The notes below the pieces were generated by a model, which was not told the DNA's origin, ran no database searches, and saw only the letters and a list, made by a program, of their open reading frames with translations. Shown here piece by piece: positions 1 to 8,207 of a stretch of DNA of 33,519 nt (position 1 is the stretch's first letter; every line of letters starts with the position of its first letter). Origin of the DNA: CAYTGR01 sp964437445 (GTDB lineage Bacteria > Chloroflexota > Anaerolineae > B4-G1 > SLSP01). Both the position numbers and the translations under genes were made by a program. The stretch lies in assembly GCA_964437445.1 (NCBI GenBank), contig CAYTGR010000050.1:1-33519 (forward strand), written 5' to 3'.

Positions 1-13
1 GTCACTACATCCC

Positions 14-121
14 ACTTAGCGCCTGCTAAGCCGGCTCGCCCGTGACTGCATTGAATCTTTAAACTTCAGCAGGCGCTTCTTAGGGGTGGGGGTAAGAGCG
101 GCTGAAGCCGTTACTACCAAC
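14..121. repeat. Inverted repeat and palindromic element upstream of hdrC
   Basis: The first 261 bases hold no convincing gene. Bases 14-33 and 64-91 form an imperfect inverted repeat sharing the 10-mer AGCAGGCGCT and its complement. Bases 98-121 carry a palindrome, CGGCTGAAGCCG, followed by TTACTACCAAC. The same tail type closes the two-hairpin elements elsewhere in this window (8111, 13134, 31005). I read this as a degenerate or partial member of that family. A CATAAT hexamer at 204-209 could be a -10 box for the hdr operon, but no good -35 sits at the right distance. Confidence 0.5.
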
Positions 122-261
122 AGAAACTTTCCGCAATTTCTAACGTGACAATCATCTTTCGGGGCAGTGATGGACACAACTGGCCTCGCCGTTCTAATGT
201 GTCCATAATCAGTATTTGGGAGTAGCTCTCCCGCTCACCTTTAGCCTCCAGGAGGTGGACT

Positions 262-846
262 ATGACGGTAGCCGCAGCCGGCGGTCCGGTGCAACCTTTC
301 ACTTTCCTTGATGAAGTGGAAGCCAGAACCCCTGGCGAATCTCGCCTGCTCATGTGTATCCAATGTGGCACGTGCGGTGGGTCGTGCCCCTCAGGAGCAG
401 ACATGGATCACACCCCCCGGCACATTTTCGCGATGGTGCGGGCCGACATGCGCGAAGAGGTGTTGAAAAGCAATACCCCCTGGTACTGTGTCTCGTGTTA
501 CTACTGCACCGTGCGCTGCCCGCAGGATGTCCACATCACCGAGATTATGTATACGCTCAAACGCATGGCACTGGAGGCCCGGCTCTACGACGATTCTACC
601 GCGCCCGATTTTTCCAAGACTTTCATCAGCTGGGTGGAAAATTACGGGCGAGCGTTTGAGTTGGGGTTAATGTCGCAGCATATGCTGCGGCATAATCCCC
701 TGGGCGTCTTCAAGATGGCCGATATGGGCCTGGGGATGGTCACCCGCCGCCGGATGGCGTTCACGCCGAAACGGATCCGCGGGTTGGAAGGCTTGAAGGC
801 GATCCTGGCCCGGGCCAAGGAATTGGAGGTGTCACATGCAGTATAG
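262..846 (+). CDS. hdrC: Heterodisulfide reductase subunit C (HdrC), iron-sulfur protein
   Basis: This 194-residue cytoplasmic ferredoxin-like subunit carries electrons between HdrA and the catalytic HdrB. Two [4Fe-4S] binding motifs are visible: C32-x2-C35-x2-C38-x3-C42-P and C76-x2-C79-x2-C82-x3-C86-P. The length matches stand-alone HdrC proteins. The ATG is preceded by an AGGAGGTGG ribosome binding site a few bases upstream. It is the first gene of a six-gene operon and overlaps hdrB by 11 bases, which implies translational coupling. The family assignment follows from the paired cluster motifs and the gene order hdrC-hdrB-hdrA. The natural disulfide or other acceptor in this organism cannot be read from sequence. 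Confidence 0.93.
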   Translation: MTVAAAGGPVQPFTFLDEVEARTPGESRLLMCIQCGTCGGSCPSGADMDHTPRHIFAMVRADMREEVLKSNTPWYCVSCYYCTVRCPQDVHITEIMYTLKRMALEARLYDDSTAPDFSKTFISWVENYGRAFELGLMSQHMLRHNPLGVFKMADMGLGMVTRRRMAFTPKRIRGLEGLKAILARAKELEVSHAV

Positions 847-1822
847 CTATTTCCCTGGCTGCTCTCTGGAACGCAACGCCGAGGCCTACCACAAGTCCAT
901 CATGGCGATCGCCCAGCCGCTGGACCTGGACCTGGTGGAGGTGGACGATTGGAATTGTTGCGGTGCGACCGAGTATATCTCGCTGGACATGCTGGCTGCC
1001 TACGCGCTGATTGCACGCAATCTGGCCCAGGCCGTCCGCAATCCCGGCTACCAGGATCTGGTCGCGCCCTGCAGTGCCTGTTTTCTCAACTTGAGTAAGT
1101 GCGATAAATACATGCGCTCCAGCCCCGAGCTGGCCGCGAAGGTCAACGAGGCGCTGGCCGCGGGCGGGCTTTCATATCAGGCCGGCTCGCTGCGCATCCG
1201 CCATTTCCTGGACGTCGTGGTCAACGATGTGGGCTACGATACGGTCAAAGCCCACGTTACCAAGCCCTTGCAGAGATTGCGCGTCGTGCCTTATTACGGT
1301 TGCCTGATCGCCCGGCCCGGCCTCCGCACCACGACCGACGATCCTGAACATCCCACGGCGTTAGACGATCTGCTGGCGGTGCTGGGCGCGGATGTGGTGA
1401 CGGACTTCCCGCTCAAATCCTACTGCTGCGGCGGCCACATGACCCAGATCAGCGAAGGCACCGCTTTTGGTATGATCCAGCACTTAGTCAAGACTGCCTA
1501 TGACGCGCAGGCTGACATGATGGTGACGCTTTGCCCGATGTGCCAGCTCAACCTGGACGCTTTCCAGGGCGCCATGAACCGCTACTTCAAATCTAATTAC
1601 TACATGCCGGTGCTCTATTTCACCCAGCTGATGGGGTTGGCTTTCGGCTTGGAGGCGGAGGCGCTGGGGATCGGTGCGGAACTGGTGGATGCCCGCCCGG
1701 CGCTCCTCAAGATCGGCGTGGAGATGCCGGAGGCCGAATCTGCTGCCGCCCCCAAGAAGCCGCGCAAGGACGACAAAGCCCTGCCCATGCCCCGGATGCC
1801 CAAACAGGAGGCCCGCCGATGA
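836..1822 (+). CDS. hdrB: Heterodisulfide reductase subunit B (HdrB), CCG-domain catalytic subunit
   Basis: This 328-residue protein has two cysteine-rich CCG domains. The first has C9, C41-C42 and C79-x2-C82; the second has C156, C197-C198 and C233-x2-C236. In methanogen HdrB these motifs bind two non-cubane [4Fe-4S] clusters where the CoM-S-S-CoB disulfide is cleaved. Here both motifs look complete, so the subunit should be catalytically competent. The substrate is unknown, because a chloroflexote would not be expected to make CoM-S-S-CoB. A Lys/Pro-rich C-terminal tail of about 30 residues follows the second domain. GGAGG precedes the ATG inside hdrC, and the stop overlaps the hdrA start by 4 bases. 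Confidence 0.93.
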   Translation: MQYSYFPGCSLERNAEAYHKSIMAIAQPLDLDLVEVDDWNCCGATEYISLDMLAAYALIARNLAQAVRNPGYQDLVAPCSACFLNLSKCDKYMRSSPELAAKVNEALAAGGLSYQAGSLRIRHFLDVVVNDVGYDTVKAHVTKPLQRLRVVPYYGCLIARPGLRTTTDDPEHPTALDDLLAVLGADVVTDFPLKSYCCGGHMTQISEGTAFGMIQHLVKTAYDAQADMMVTLCPMCQLNLDAFQGAMNRYFKSNYYMPVLYFTQLMGLAFGLEAEALGIGAELVDARPALLKIGVEMPEAESAAAPKKPRKDDKALPMPRMPKQEARR

Positions 1823-3894
1823 GCGAACAAGAAGTACCGCCTGAAGTGATCTTGGAGAAATGCTGTGACGAGCCAGTGCAGCCCGGTTATGGTCCGGTTG
1901 AGCCGCTGCCCGGCGCGCCCCTGGGCTCTGAAGTACGGATTGGGGTTTACGTCTGTCACTGCGGCAGCAACATCGCCGGCACAGTGGACGTGGAGGAGGT
2001 CGCGCGGTGGGCGGCCGGGCTACCCCATGTGGTCGTTTCCCGCGAGTACAAGTTCATGTGCTCCAGCCTGGGCCAGGAGATGATTGAGAAGGATATTCAC
2101 GAGCTGGGATTGAACCGTGTGGTCGTGGCCGCCTGTTCGCCGCACCTGCACGAGGCCACCTTCCGGGGGGCCTGCCAGCGGGCCGGCCTGAACCCCTTCC
2201 TGTTTGATATGGCCTCCATCCGCGAGCTGGTCTCCTGGGTGACAACCGACCGCGCGGTAGCGACCGAGAAAGCGAAGGCGCTGGTCTCCGCTTCGGTGCA
2301 CCGGGTCGTTTACCAGGAGGCGCTGGAGCCGATCGTGGTGGATATCCACCCGGATGTGCTGGTGGTGGGGGGCGGCATCGCCGGCATCCAGGCCGCGCTG
2401 GAGATCGCCGACGGCGGCAGCCACGTCTACCTGGTGGAGCGTGAACCCTCCATCGGCGGGCACATGGCGCAGCTGGATAAAACCTTCCCAACGTTAGACT
2501 GCTCTGCCTGTATTCTCACGCCCAAAATGTTCACCGCCGGCAACCATCCCAACATCACCTTGCTCACCTGGAGCGAGGTGGAGAAGGTAGACGGTTTCAT
2601 CGGCAACTTCACCGTGCGCATCCGCCGGCGGGCCCGCAAGGTCAAAGAGGAACTCTGCACCGGCTGTGGCCTCTGCGAGGAAAAATGCCCGAAGAAGGTG
2701 CTTGACGAGGTCTTTGAAGCCGGATTGGGTTACCGCAAGGCCATCTACCGCCCCTTCCCGCAGGCAGTGCCCAAGTACCCGGTGATTGATACGGAGAACT
2801 GCACCTTCTTCCAGCGCGGCGGCTGCAAGCTTTGCCAGCGGGTCTGCCCCACCGGCGCGGTTGATTTCGGCCAGGAAGACGAGCTCCTCTCGGTGAAAGT
2901 GGGCAATATCATTCTGGCGACCGGCTACGAGATCTTTGATGCGCGGCGCGTCTCACAATACGGCTACGGCCGCCTGCCCAACGTCTTCACCAGTATGGAA
3001 TTTGAGCGGCTTTCCAACGCGGCCGGGCCGACCGGCGGTCGCGTGGTGTTGCGTGACGGCGTCACCACCCCGCAGAGCGTGGCGATTGTTCACTGCGTCG
3101 GCAGCCGCGACCGGAACTACAACAAGTACTGCTCTTCCATTTGCTGTATGCAGTCGCTTAAATTTGCCCACTTGGTCAAGGAGCGGACCGGCGCGCGCGT
3201 TTACAACTTCTACATTGACATCCGCACGCCCGCCAAGGCCTACGACGAATTCTACCAGCATGTGGTGGAGGAGGGGATCATCTTTGTGCGGGGCAAAGTT
3301 GCGGAAATAACCGACGCAGCCCGCACGCCGGCCGAGGAGGGCAAGCTGGTGGTCCAGGTGGAGGATACACTGGTCGGCAAACAGCGTCGCATCCCGGTGG
3401 ACATGGTCATCCTCTCGGTCGGGCTGGAACCGCACCGCGATGCCAAAGAGGTCGGCAAGCTCTTCGGGATTTCGTGCAGCATGGATGGCTGGTTTATTGA
3501 GCGGCACCCCAAGCTGGACCCGGTGGCGACGATGACCGACGGCATCTTTATCGCGGGTGCCTGCCAGGGGCCGAAGGACATCCCGGCCTCGGTGGCGCAG
3601 GGCGCGGCGGCGGCGGCGCGCGTGTTAGGGTTGATCAACCGGCGCCAGGTGAGTCTGGAGCCGATCCGCGCTGTGGTGGACTCAGACCGCTGCTCCGGCT
3701 GCCGGATCTGCAACACGATGTGCCCCTTTAACGCCATCTCGTTCATTGAGGAAACTGCCGTCAGCGAGGTCAACCCGGCGCTTTGCCAGGGCTGCGGCAC
3801 CTGCGTCTCGGCCTGCCCGGCCGGCGCGATCACCGGGACCCACTTCAGCGACGCCCAGGTGATGGCACAGATTGAGGGCATCTTGATGCCGTGA
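1819..3894 (+). CDS. hdrA: Heterodisulfide reductase subunit A (HdrA), FAD electron-bifurcating subunit
   Basis: This 691-residue protein is the flavin subunit that, in the known complex, splits hydrogen-derived electron pairs between ferredoxin and HdrBC. An N-terminal domain holds VCHCGSNIAG (45-54) and the later Cys81 and Cys106. A dinucleotide-binding GGGIAG loop lies at 184-189, followed by the HdrA-typical DCSACILTPKM (228-237). An inserted ferredoxin-like section has C280-x2-C283-x2-C286-x3-C290 and a second Cys group at 328-343. The C-terminal ferredoxin carries two full [4Fe-4S] motifs (C625/628/631/635 and C656/659/662/666). A 35-40 residue leader with a CysCys pair (15-16) precedes the usual start. 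The ATGA overlap with hdrB supports the chosen start. No selenocysteine is needed. Confidence 0.95.
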   Translation: MSEQEVPPEVILEKCCDEPVQPGYGPVEPLPGAPLGSEVRIGVYVCHCGSNIAGTVDVEEVARWAAGLPHVVVSREYKFMCSSLGQEMIEKDIHELGLNRVVVAACSPHLHEATFRGACQRAGLNPFLFDMASIRELVSWVTTDRAVATEKAKALVSASVHRVVYQEALEPIVVDIHPDVLVVGGGIAGIQAALEIADGGSHVYLVEREPSIGGHMAQLDKTFPTLDCSACILTPKMFTAGNHPNITLLTWSEVEKVDGFIGNFTVRIRRRARKVKEELCTGCGLCEEKCPKKVLDEVFEAGLGYRKAIYRPFPQAVPKYPVIDTENCTFFQRGGCKLCQRVCPTGAVDFGQEDELLSVKVGNIILATGYEIFDARRVSQYGYGRLPNVFTSMEFERLSNAAGPTGGRVVLRDGVTTPQSVAIVHCVGSRDRNYNKYCSSICCMQSLKFAHLVKERTGARVYNFYIDIRTPAKAYDEFYQHVVEEGIIFVRGKVAEITDAARTPAEEGKLVVQVEDTLVGKQRRIPVDMVILSVGLEPHRDAKEVGKLFGISCSMDGWFIERHPKLDPVATMTDGIFIAGACQGPKDIPASVAQGAAAAARVLGLINRRQVSLEPIRAVVDSDRCSGCRICNTMCPFNAISFIEETAVSEVNPALCQGCGTCVSACPAGAITGTHFSDAQVMAQIEGILMP

Positions 3895-3909
3895 AGGGGA
3901 AGGTGAACC

Positions 3910-4389
3910 ATGAGTGCAAAAGAAACCTTTGAACCCGTGATTGTTGGTTTTACCTGCAACTGGTGCTCATACCGCGCGGCCGATTCGGCTGGCATGGCGC
4001 GCATCAAGTACGCGCCGAACGTGCGCTTGATCCGCCTGATGTGCTCGGGCCGGTTGGATCCCCAATTCGTGCTCAAGGCGTTTGCCGAAGGGGCCGACGG
4101 CGTGCTCGTCAGCGGCTGCCATCCCGGTGACTGTCACTACGTCGAGCAAAATTACAAAACCCTGCGCCGCTACGCGCTCCTGAAAAAAACGCTGGCGGCT
4201 CTGGGCATTGAGGATAACCGCGTGCGGTTGGTCTGGGCCTCCGCCGCCGAGGGCGCTAACCTGGCCGAGGAAATTGACCGGTTGGTGGCCGACGTCAAGG
4301 CGTTAGGGCCGCTCAACTGGAAAGGGATGGCCTGGGCGCCCGAGGCAATCCCCGCCGAACTTGAACCCCACGAGATAGGGGAGGAGTGA
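3910..4389 (+). CDS. mvhD: F420-non-reducing hydrogenase delta subunit (MvhD), [2Fe-2S] linker
   Basis: This 159-residue protein is the iron-sulfur adaptor that in the MvhADG-HdrABC complex passes electrons from the hydrogenase to HdrA. The Cys pattern C16-x2-C19, C45, C70 and C75 (FTCNWCSY, LMCSGR, SGCHPGDCHY) is typical of the MvhD/FlpD family. Its place between hdrA and the hydrogenase subunits fits this bridging job. The start has an AAGGGGAAGGTG ribosome binding site, and 15 bases separate it from hdrA. The C-terminal segment of about 30 residues (Trp-, Pro- and Glu-rich) is less conserved in appearance. FlpD-type alternatives pair with formate dehydrogenase, but hydrogenase genes follow directly here. 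Confidence 0.93.
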   Translation: MSAKETFEPVIVGFTCNWCSYRAADSAGMARIKYAPNVRLIRLMCSGRLDPQFVLKAFAEGADGVLVSGCHPGDCHYVEQNYKTLRRYALLKKTLAALGIEDNRVRLVWASAAEGANLAEEIDRLVADVKALGPLNWKGMAWAPEAIPAELEPHEIGEE

Positions 4390-4394
4390 CGTCC

Positions 4395-5378
4395 ATGAGC
4401 CAAAACGGAAAACCCAAATTTGCCATGTACTGGGCCGCCTCCTGCGGCGGGTGCGAAATTGCCGTCCTTAACACGCACGAGGGCCTCTTAGAAGTGGACG
4501 CCGCCTTTGACGTTGTCTTCTGGCCGGTAGCGATGGACGCCAAATATAAGGACGTAGAGGCAATGGCGGACGGCGAGATTACCCTCTGCCTCTTCAACGG
4601 CGCAATCCGCAGCGACGAAAACGAGCACATTGCCAAACTGCTGCGCCGCAAGTCCAAGATTCTGGTCGCTTTCGGTTCCTGCGCCTGCGAGGGCTGCATT
4701 CCCGGCCTGGCCAACCTCTACTCGCGCCGGCGCTTGCTGGATACCGCCTTCACGACCGTCTCCACCGATAACCCGCAAAACACCCGGCCGGAGCCGCGCT
4801 ACGTTGCCCCGGAGGGCGAATTGCGTATCCCCTATCTTTACGAGACCGTTAAGACGTTAGATCAGGTCGTGCCGGTGGATTATTACGTCCCCGGCTGCCC
4901 GCCGGAAAGTCCGCAGATCGCGGCAGTGGTTGGCTTGGTAATCCAGGCCCTGCGCGGTGAGGCGGCGCTGCCGCCGGCGGGGGCGGTGCTCGGGGCAGGA
5001 AACAGTACCGTCTGTGACGAATGCCCGCGTTCGCGCCAGGAGAAGCACGTGCTGGAGTTCCGGCGGATGGCGACTTACCAGCCGAACCCTGACCAGTGCC
5101 TGCTGGAGCAGGGGATCCTCTGTGCGGGGGTGGCGACGCGGAGCGGTTGCCAGGCCCGTTGCCCTACCGCAAACATGCCCTGCATCGGCTGCTACGGCCC
5201 GGCCCCGGACGTGGTGGACCAGGGAGCGCGCATGATGAGCGCCATCGCCTCCGCTATCGGCAGCAACGATCCCCAGGAGATCCAGCAGGCCATTGAGGGC
5301 ATCGTGGATCCGGCCGGGACCTTCTACAAGTTCAGCCTGCCGAGCAGCCTGTTGCACCGGGCCAAAGTCAGGGAGTAA
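4395..5378 (+). CDS. mvhG: [NiFe] hydrogenase small subunit, group 3c (MvhG)
   Basis: This 327-residue soluble small subunit contains the electron-transfer clusters. The proximal-cluster ligands are visible as C17-x2-C20, C96 in GSCACEG and C168 in PGCPPE. The C-terminal half has further Cys groups (207/210, 235, 243, 252, 256, 263, 266), consistent with two more clusters. There is no twin-arginine signal or C-terminal membrane anchor, so the enzyme should be cytoplasmic. I chose the ATG at 4395, with GGGGAGGAG about 8 bases upstream. A GTG at 4386 overlapping the mvhD stop would add only three residues and lies inside that ribosome binding site. Confidence 0.93.
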   Translation: MSQNGKPKFAMYWAASCGGCEIAVLNTHEGLLEVDAAFDVVFWPVAMDAKYKDVEAMADGEITLCLFNGAIRSDENEHIAKLLRRKSKILVAFGSCACEGCIPGLANLYSRRRLLDTAFTTVSTDNPQNTRPEPRYVAPEGELRIPYLYETVKTLDQVVPVDYYVPGCPPESPQIAAVVGLVIQALRGEAALPPAGAVLGAGNSTVCDECPRSRQEKHVLEFRRMATYQPNPDQCLLEQGILCAGVATRSGCQARCPTANMPCIGCYGPAPDVVDQGARMMSAIASAIGSNDPQEIQQAIEGIVDPAGTFYKFSLPSSLLHRAKVRE

Positions 5379-5392
5379 AGGGGGAAAGTGCC

Positions 5393-6853
5393 ATGCAACG
5401 CATCACGATTGATCCAATTACCCGCCTGGAAGGGCACGGCAAGATTGAGATCTTCCTGAACGACGAGGGCGACGTCGCCCATACCTATTTCCAGATCCCG
5501 GAGCTGCGCGGCTTTGAGACCTTTGCCGTCGGTCGCCCGGTGGAGGAAATGGCCGTCATCACCAACCGGATTTGCGGCGTTTGCCCCGAGGCGCACCACA
5601 TGGCCGCGGCCAAAGCCGCCGATGCGGCCTATCACGTGGAGCCGCCTCGCCCGGCCCGGTTGTTGCGCGAGCTGCTTTACAGCGCCTTCTATTGCACTGA
5701 TCACACTACCCACTTTTATGCCCTCGGCGGCCCGGATTTCATCATGGGGCCGGATGCGCCGGTCGCCGAGCGGAACATCTTGGGTGTCATCCACAAGGTC
5801 GGGCTGGAGATCGGCGGCAAGGTGATCCAGATGCGCAAGTACGGGCATACCGTTGTGGAGATGATCGGCGGGCGCAAGGTTCATCCCTGCACCAGCATTC
5901 CCGGCGGCCTCAGCCATGGGATCACCGGGGAGCAGCGCCAGGAGATTGAGGCGATGGGCCGCTGGGCGGTGGAGTTCGCGCAATTCTCCCTGGGCCTGTT
6001 CAACGACATCGTGTTGCGCAATGCGGCCTACCGCGATTTGATCTTAGGCGACACCTACGTTCACCGCACCTATTACATCGGCCTGGTGGACGAGGAGAAC
6101 CACGTCAACTTTTACGATGGCCGGGTGAGTGTGGTAGATCCTAACGGCAAGCGGATCGGCAAGTACGCGCCGGCGGAGTACACCGATTGGATCGCTGAGC
6201 GGGTGGAACCGTGGACCTACCTCAAGTTCCCCTATCTCAAGAAAGTGGGCTGGAAGGGGCTGGTAGACGGTGAGGACTCAGGTGTCTACATGGCGACGCC
6301 GCTCTCCCGCCTCAACGCATCCGATGGGATGGCGACGCCTCTGGCGCAGGCCGAGTACGAAAAGTTCTACGCGACGTTGGGCGGCAAGCCGGTGCACCAC
6401 CGGTTAGCCATCCACTGGGCGCGTCTGATTGAGCTGCTCTACGCGGCCGAGCGCTGGGTGGAACTGGCGACCGACCCGGAGATCACCTCTGACCAGATCC
6501 GCACCGTGCCGACCGAGAAGCCGACTGAAGGGGTGGGGATCGTAGAAGCGCCGCGCGGCACGTTGACGCACCACTACTGGACCGACGAGCGTGGCGTGGT
6601 CACCAAAGCCAACCTGATCGTCGGCACGACGAACAACTACGCGCCCATCTCCATGTCCATCAGCAAGGCCGCGAGCACGCTGATCCAGAAGGGCACCGTG
6701 GTCACCGAGGGGCTGCTCAACATGGTGGAGATGGCCTTCCGCGCTTATGACCCTTGCTTCGGCTGCGCGACGCACAGCCTGCCGGGCCAGATGCCGCTGG
6801 AGGTGACGATCCGCGACGCGCACGGCGCGGTGGTGGAGCGGTTGACGCGATAA
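5393..6853 (+). CDS. mvhA: [NiFe] hydrogenase large subunit, group 3c (MvhA)
   Basis: This 486-residue catalytic subunit carries the Ni-Fe centre that oxidises H2. The N-terminal nickel ligands sit in RICGVC (C61, C64), preceded by TRLEGHG. The C-terminal ligands sit in DPCFGCATH (C455, C458, H461). About 25 residues follow that His, which is the peptide normally removed by a maturation endopeptidase after nickel insertion. No hyp genes or endopeptidase lie in this window, so maturation must be encoded elsewhere. Together with MvhG, MvhD and HdrABC this predicts H2 oxidation coupled to reduction of ferredoxin and a disulfide-like acceptor. It is the last gene of the operon, with a terminator-like hairpin 28 bases downstream. 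Confidence 0.95.
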   Translation: MQRITIDPITRLEGHGKIEIFLNDEGDVAHTYFQIPELRGFETFAVGRPVEEMAVITNRICGVCPEAHHMAAAKAADAAYHVEPPRPARLLRELLYSAFYCTDHTTHFYALGGPDFIMGPDAPVAERNILGVIHKVGLEIGGKVIQMRKYGHTVVEMIGGRKVHPCTSIPGGLSHGITGEQRQEIEAMGRWAVEFAQFSLGLFNDIVLRNAAYRDLILGDTYVHRTYYIGLVDEENHVNFYDGRVSVVDPNGKRIGKYAPAEYTDWIAERVEPWTYLKFPYLKKVGWKGLVDGEDSGVYMATPLSRLNASDGMATPLAQAEYEKFYATLGGKPVHHRLAIHWARLIELLYAAERWVELATDPEITSDQIRTVPTEKPTEGVGIVEAPRGTLTHHYWTDERGVVTKANLIVGTTNNYAPISMSISKAASTLIQKGTVVTEGLLNMVEMAFRAYDPCFGCATHSLPGQMPLEVTIRDAHGAVVERLTR

Positions 6854-6880
6854 GCGTAGACTGAACTGCTTTTTCAGGGG

Positions 6881-6908
6881 AACCGGGGCAGTGATCGCTG
6901 CCCCGGTT
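6881..6908 (+). terminator. Hairpin terminator after the hdr-mvh operon
   Basis: An 11-bp perfect stem (AACCGGGGCAG with CTGCCCCGGTT) closes a TGATCG loop 28 bases after the mvhA stop. Only a short T run (GGTTTC) follows, so it is a moderate rather than textbook intrinsic terminator. Confidence 0.6.
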
Positions 6909-6992
6909 TCAAATCAGTGACACGGTCCGGCTCGCCCCTGGCGGGGAAATCGTCTCTTAGGGACGGCAAGCGGCTCCAGCGACCACGCCACG

Positions 6993-7016
6993 ATGGGGAG
7001 GGACTTCACTCCCCAT
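6993..7016. repeat. Intergenic inverted repeat between mvhA and the aldo/keto reductase
   Basis: An 8-bp stem ATGGGGAG/CTCCCCAT encloses an 8-base loop in the spacer of about 190 bases between convergent genes. It could act as a terminator for the minus-strand aldo/keto reductase, but no T run follows on either strand. The preceding bases (about 6928-6965) share the word CCGGCTCGCCC with the start of the window. Confidence 0.35.
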
Positions 7017-7042
7017 GTCGCGCAGTCCTTGATCGCCTCCGG

Positions 7043-8053
7043 CTAGCCCTGGGGGATTGAAGCAGGGCTTAAGATTTCCTCAATCGCTGCCAGCTCCCCG
7101 GCACTTAGCTCTAAGTTGCCCAGCGCGCCCACCGCATCCTCTATCTGCGCGACCGTGCTGGCCCCGATCAGCGCCGAGGTGACCTGGGGATGGCGCAGCA
7201 CCCAGACGAGGGCCAGTTGGGCCAGCGTCTGGCCGCGCTGCCGGGCCAGGTCGTTCAACCGGCGCACTTTGCTCAGTTTCTCCTCGGTGATCTGCTGCGG
7301 CCGGAGGAAGCCGTGTGGCTTAGCGGCGCGCGAGCCTTCGGGGATGCCGTGCAGGTATTTGTCGGTGAGCAGCCCCTGCGCCAGCGGTGAGAAGACGATA
7401 CAGCCGATGCCGGTCTCATCCAGCGTGGCCAATAGTTCCGCCTCAATCCAGCGCTCAAACATGCTGTACTTGGGCTGGTGGATGAGACAGGGCGTCCCCA
7501 ATTCACGCAGGAGCCGGGCGGCCTGGCGGGTTTGCTCCGGGTTGTAGGAGGAAATCCCCACATAGAGCGCCTTCCCGCTACGGACGATTTGGTCCAACGC
7601 CCCCAGCGTCTCTTCCAATGGCGTCTCCGGGTCGGGGCGATGGTGGTAGAAGATGTCCACGTACTCCAACCCCAGCCGCCGCAGGCTCTGGTCCAGGCTG
7701 GCGATCAAATACTTGCGCGATCCCCCATCGCCGTAAGGGCCGGGCCACATCCAGTAGCCGGCCTTGGTGGAGATGATCAGCTCGTCGCGGTAGGGGGCTA
7801 AATCCTTGCGCATGATTTCCCCGAACGTCTCCTCCGCCGAACCGGGGGGCGGGCCGTAATTGTTGGCCAGGTCAAAGTGGGTGATGCCCAGATCAAAGGC
7901 CCGGCGCACCATCGCGCGAGAATTCTCAAAGACATCCACGCCCCCGAAGTTGTGCCACAGGCCCAGCGAGATGGCCGGCAACTTCACGCCGCTGCGCCCG
8001 CAGCGGTTGTACCGCATAGAATCATACCGTTTCTCGGATGGCCACGAATCCAT
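7043..8053 (-). CDS. Aldo/keto reductase, YghZ/Gpr-like
   Basis: This 336-residue NADPH-dependent (beta/alpha)8 oxidoreductase resembles E. coli YghZ (L-glyceraldehyde-3-phosphate reductase) along its full length. Shared features include the segments KYLIASLDQSLRR, ALYVGISSYNPEQ, FSPLAQGLLTDKYL and SALIGAS. The catalytic tetrad appears as D61, Y66, K97 and H138. I chose the ATG at 8053 because AGGAGGGG sits four bases upstream; an upstream in-frame start would add 12 residues with no supporting site. True substrate is uncertain, since the family acts on many aldehydes. It is transcribed convergently with the hydrogenase operon and away from proC's start. Confidence 0.9.
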   Translation of the reverse strand: MDSWPSEKRYDSMRYNRCGRSGVKLPAISLGLWHNFGGVDVFENSRAMVRRAFDLGITHFDLANNYGPPPGSAEETFGEIMRKDLAPYRDELIISTKAGYWMWPGPYGDGGSRKYLIASLDQSLRRLGLEYVDIFYHHRPDPETPLEETLGALDQIVRSGKALYVGISSYNPEQTRQAARLLRELGTPCLIHQPKYSMFERWIEAELLATLDETGIGCIVFSPLAQGLLTDKYLHGIPEGSRAAKPHGFLRPQQITEEKLSKVRRLNDLARQRGQTLAQLALVWVLRHPQVTSALIGASTVAQIEDAVGALGNLELSAGELAAIEEILSPASIPQG

Positions 8054-8110
8054 TGGTCCCCTCCTTCCAGGAAAAATAGTCACAGTCACAAATCCAAAGT
8101 CAAGAAGTTT

Positions 8111-8154
8111 GTTGGTAGTGAGGCGCTTTAGCGCCGTCTCAAGCGTCTGACTAC
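8111..8154. repeat. Two-hairpin intergenic element, copy A
   Basis: Starting GTTGGTAGTG and ending GACTAC, this copy contains the perfect palindrome GGCGCTTTAGCGCC. Its reverse complement matches the right half of the 13134-13189 copy (AGACGGCGCTAAAGCGCC followed by T/C-ACTAC). It lies in the 150-base spacer between the aldo/keto reductase and proC. Confidence 0.6.
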
Positions 8155-8207
8155 GGGCGCATGATTACCGTCAGTGCAGTGTTTTCAACGGTCGCCCTGG
8201 TTCAGGG

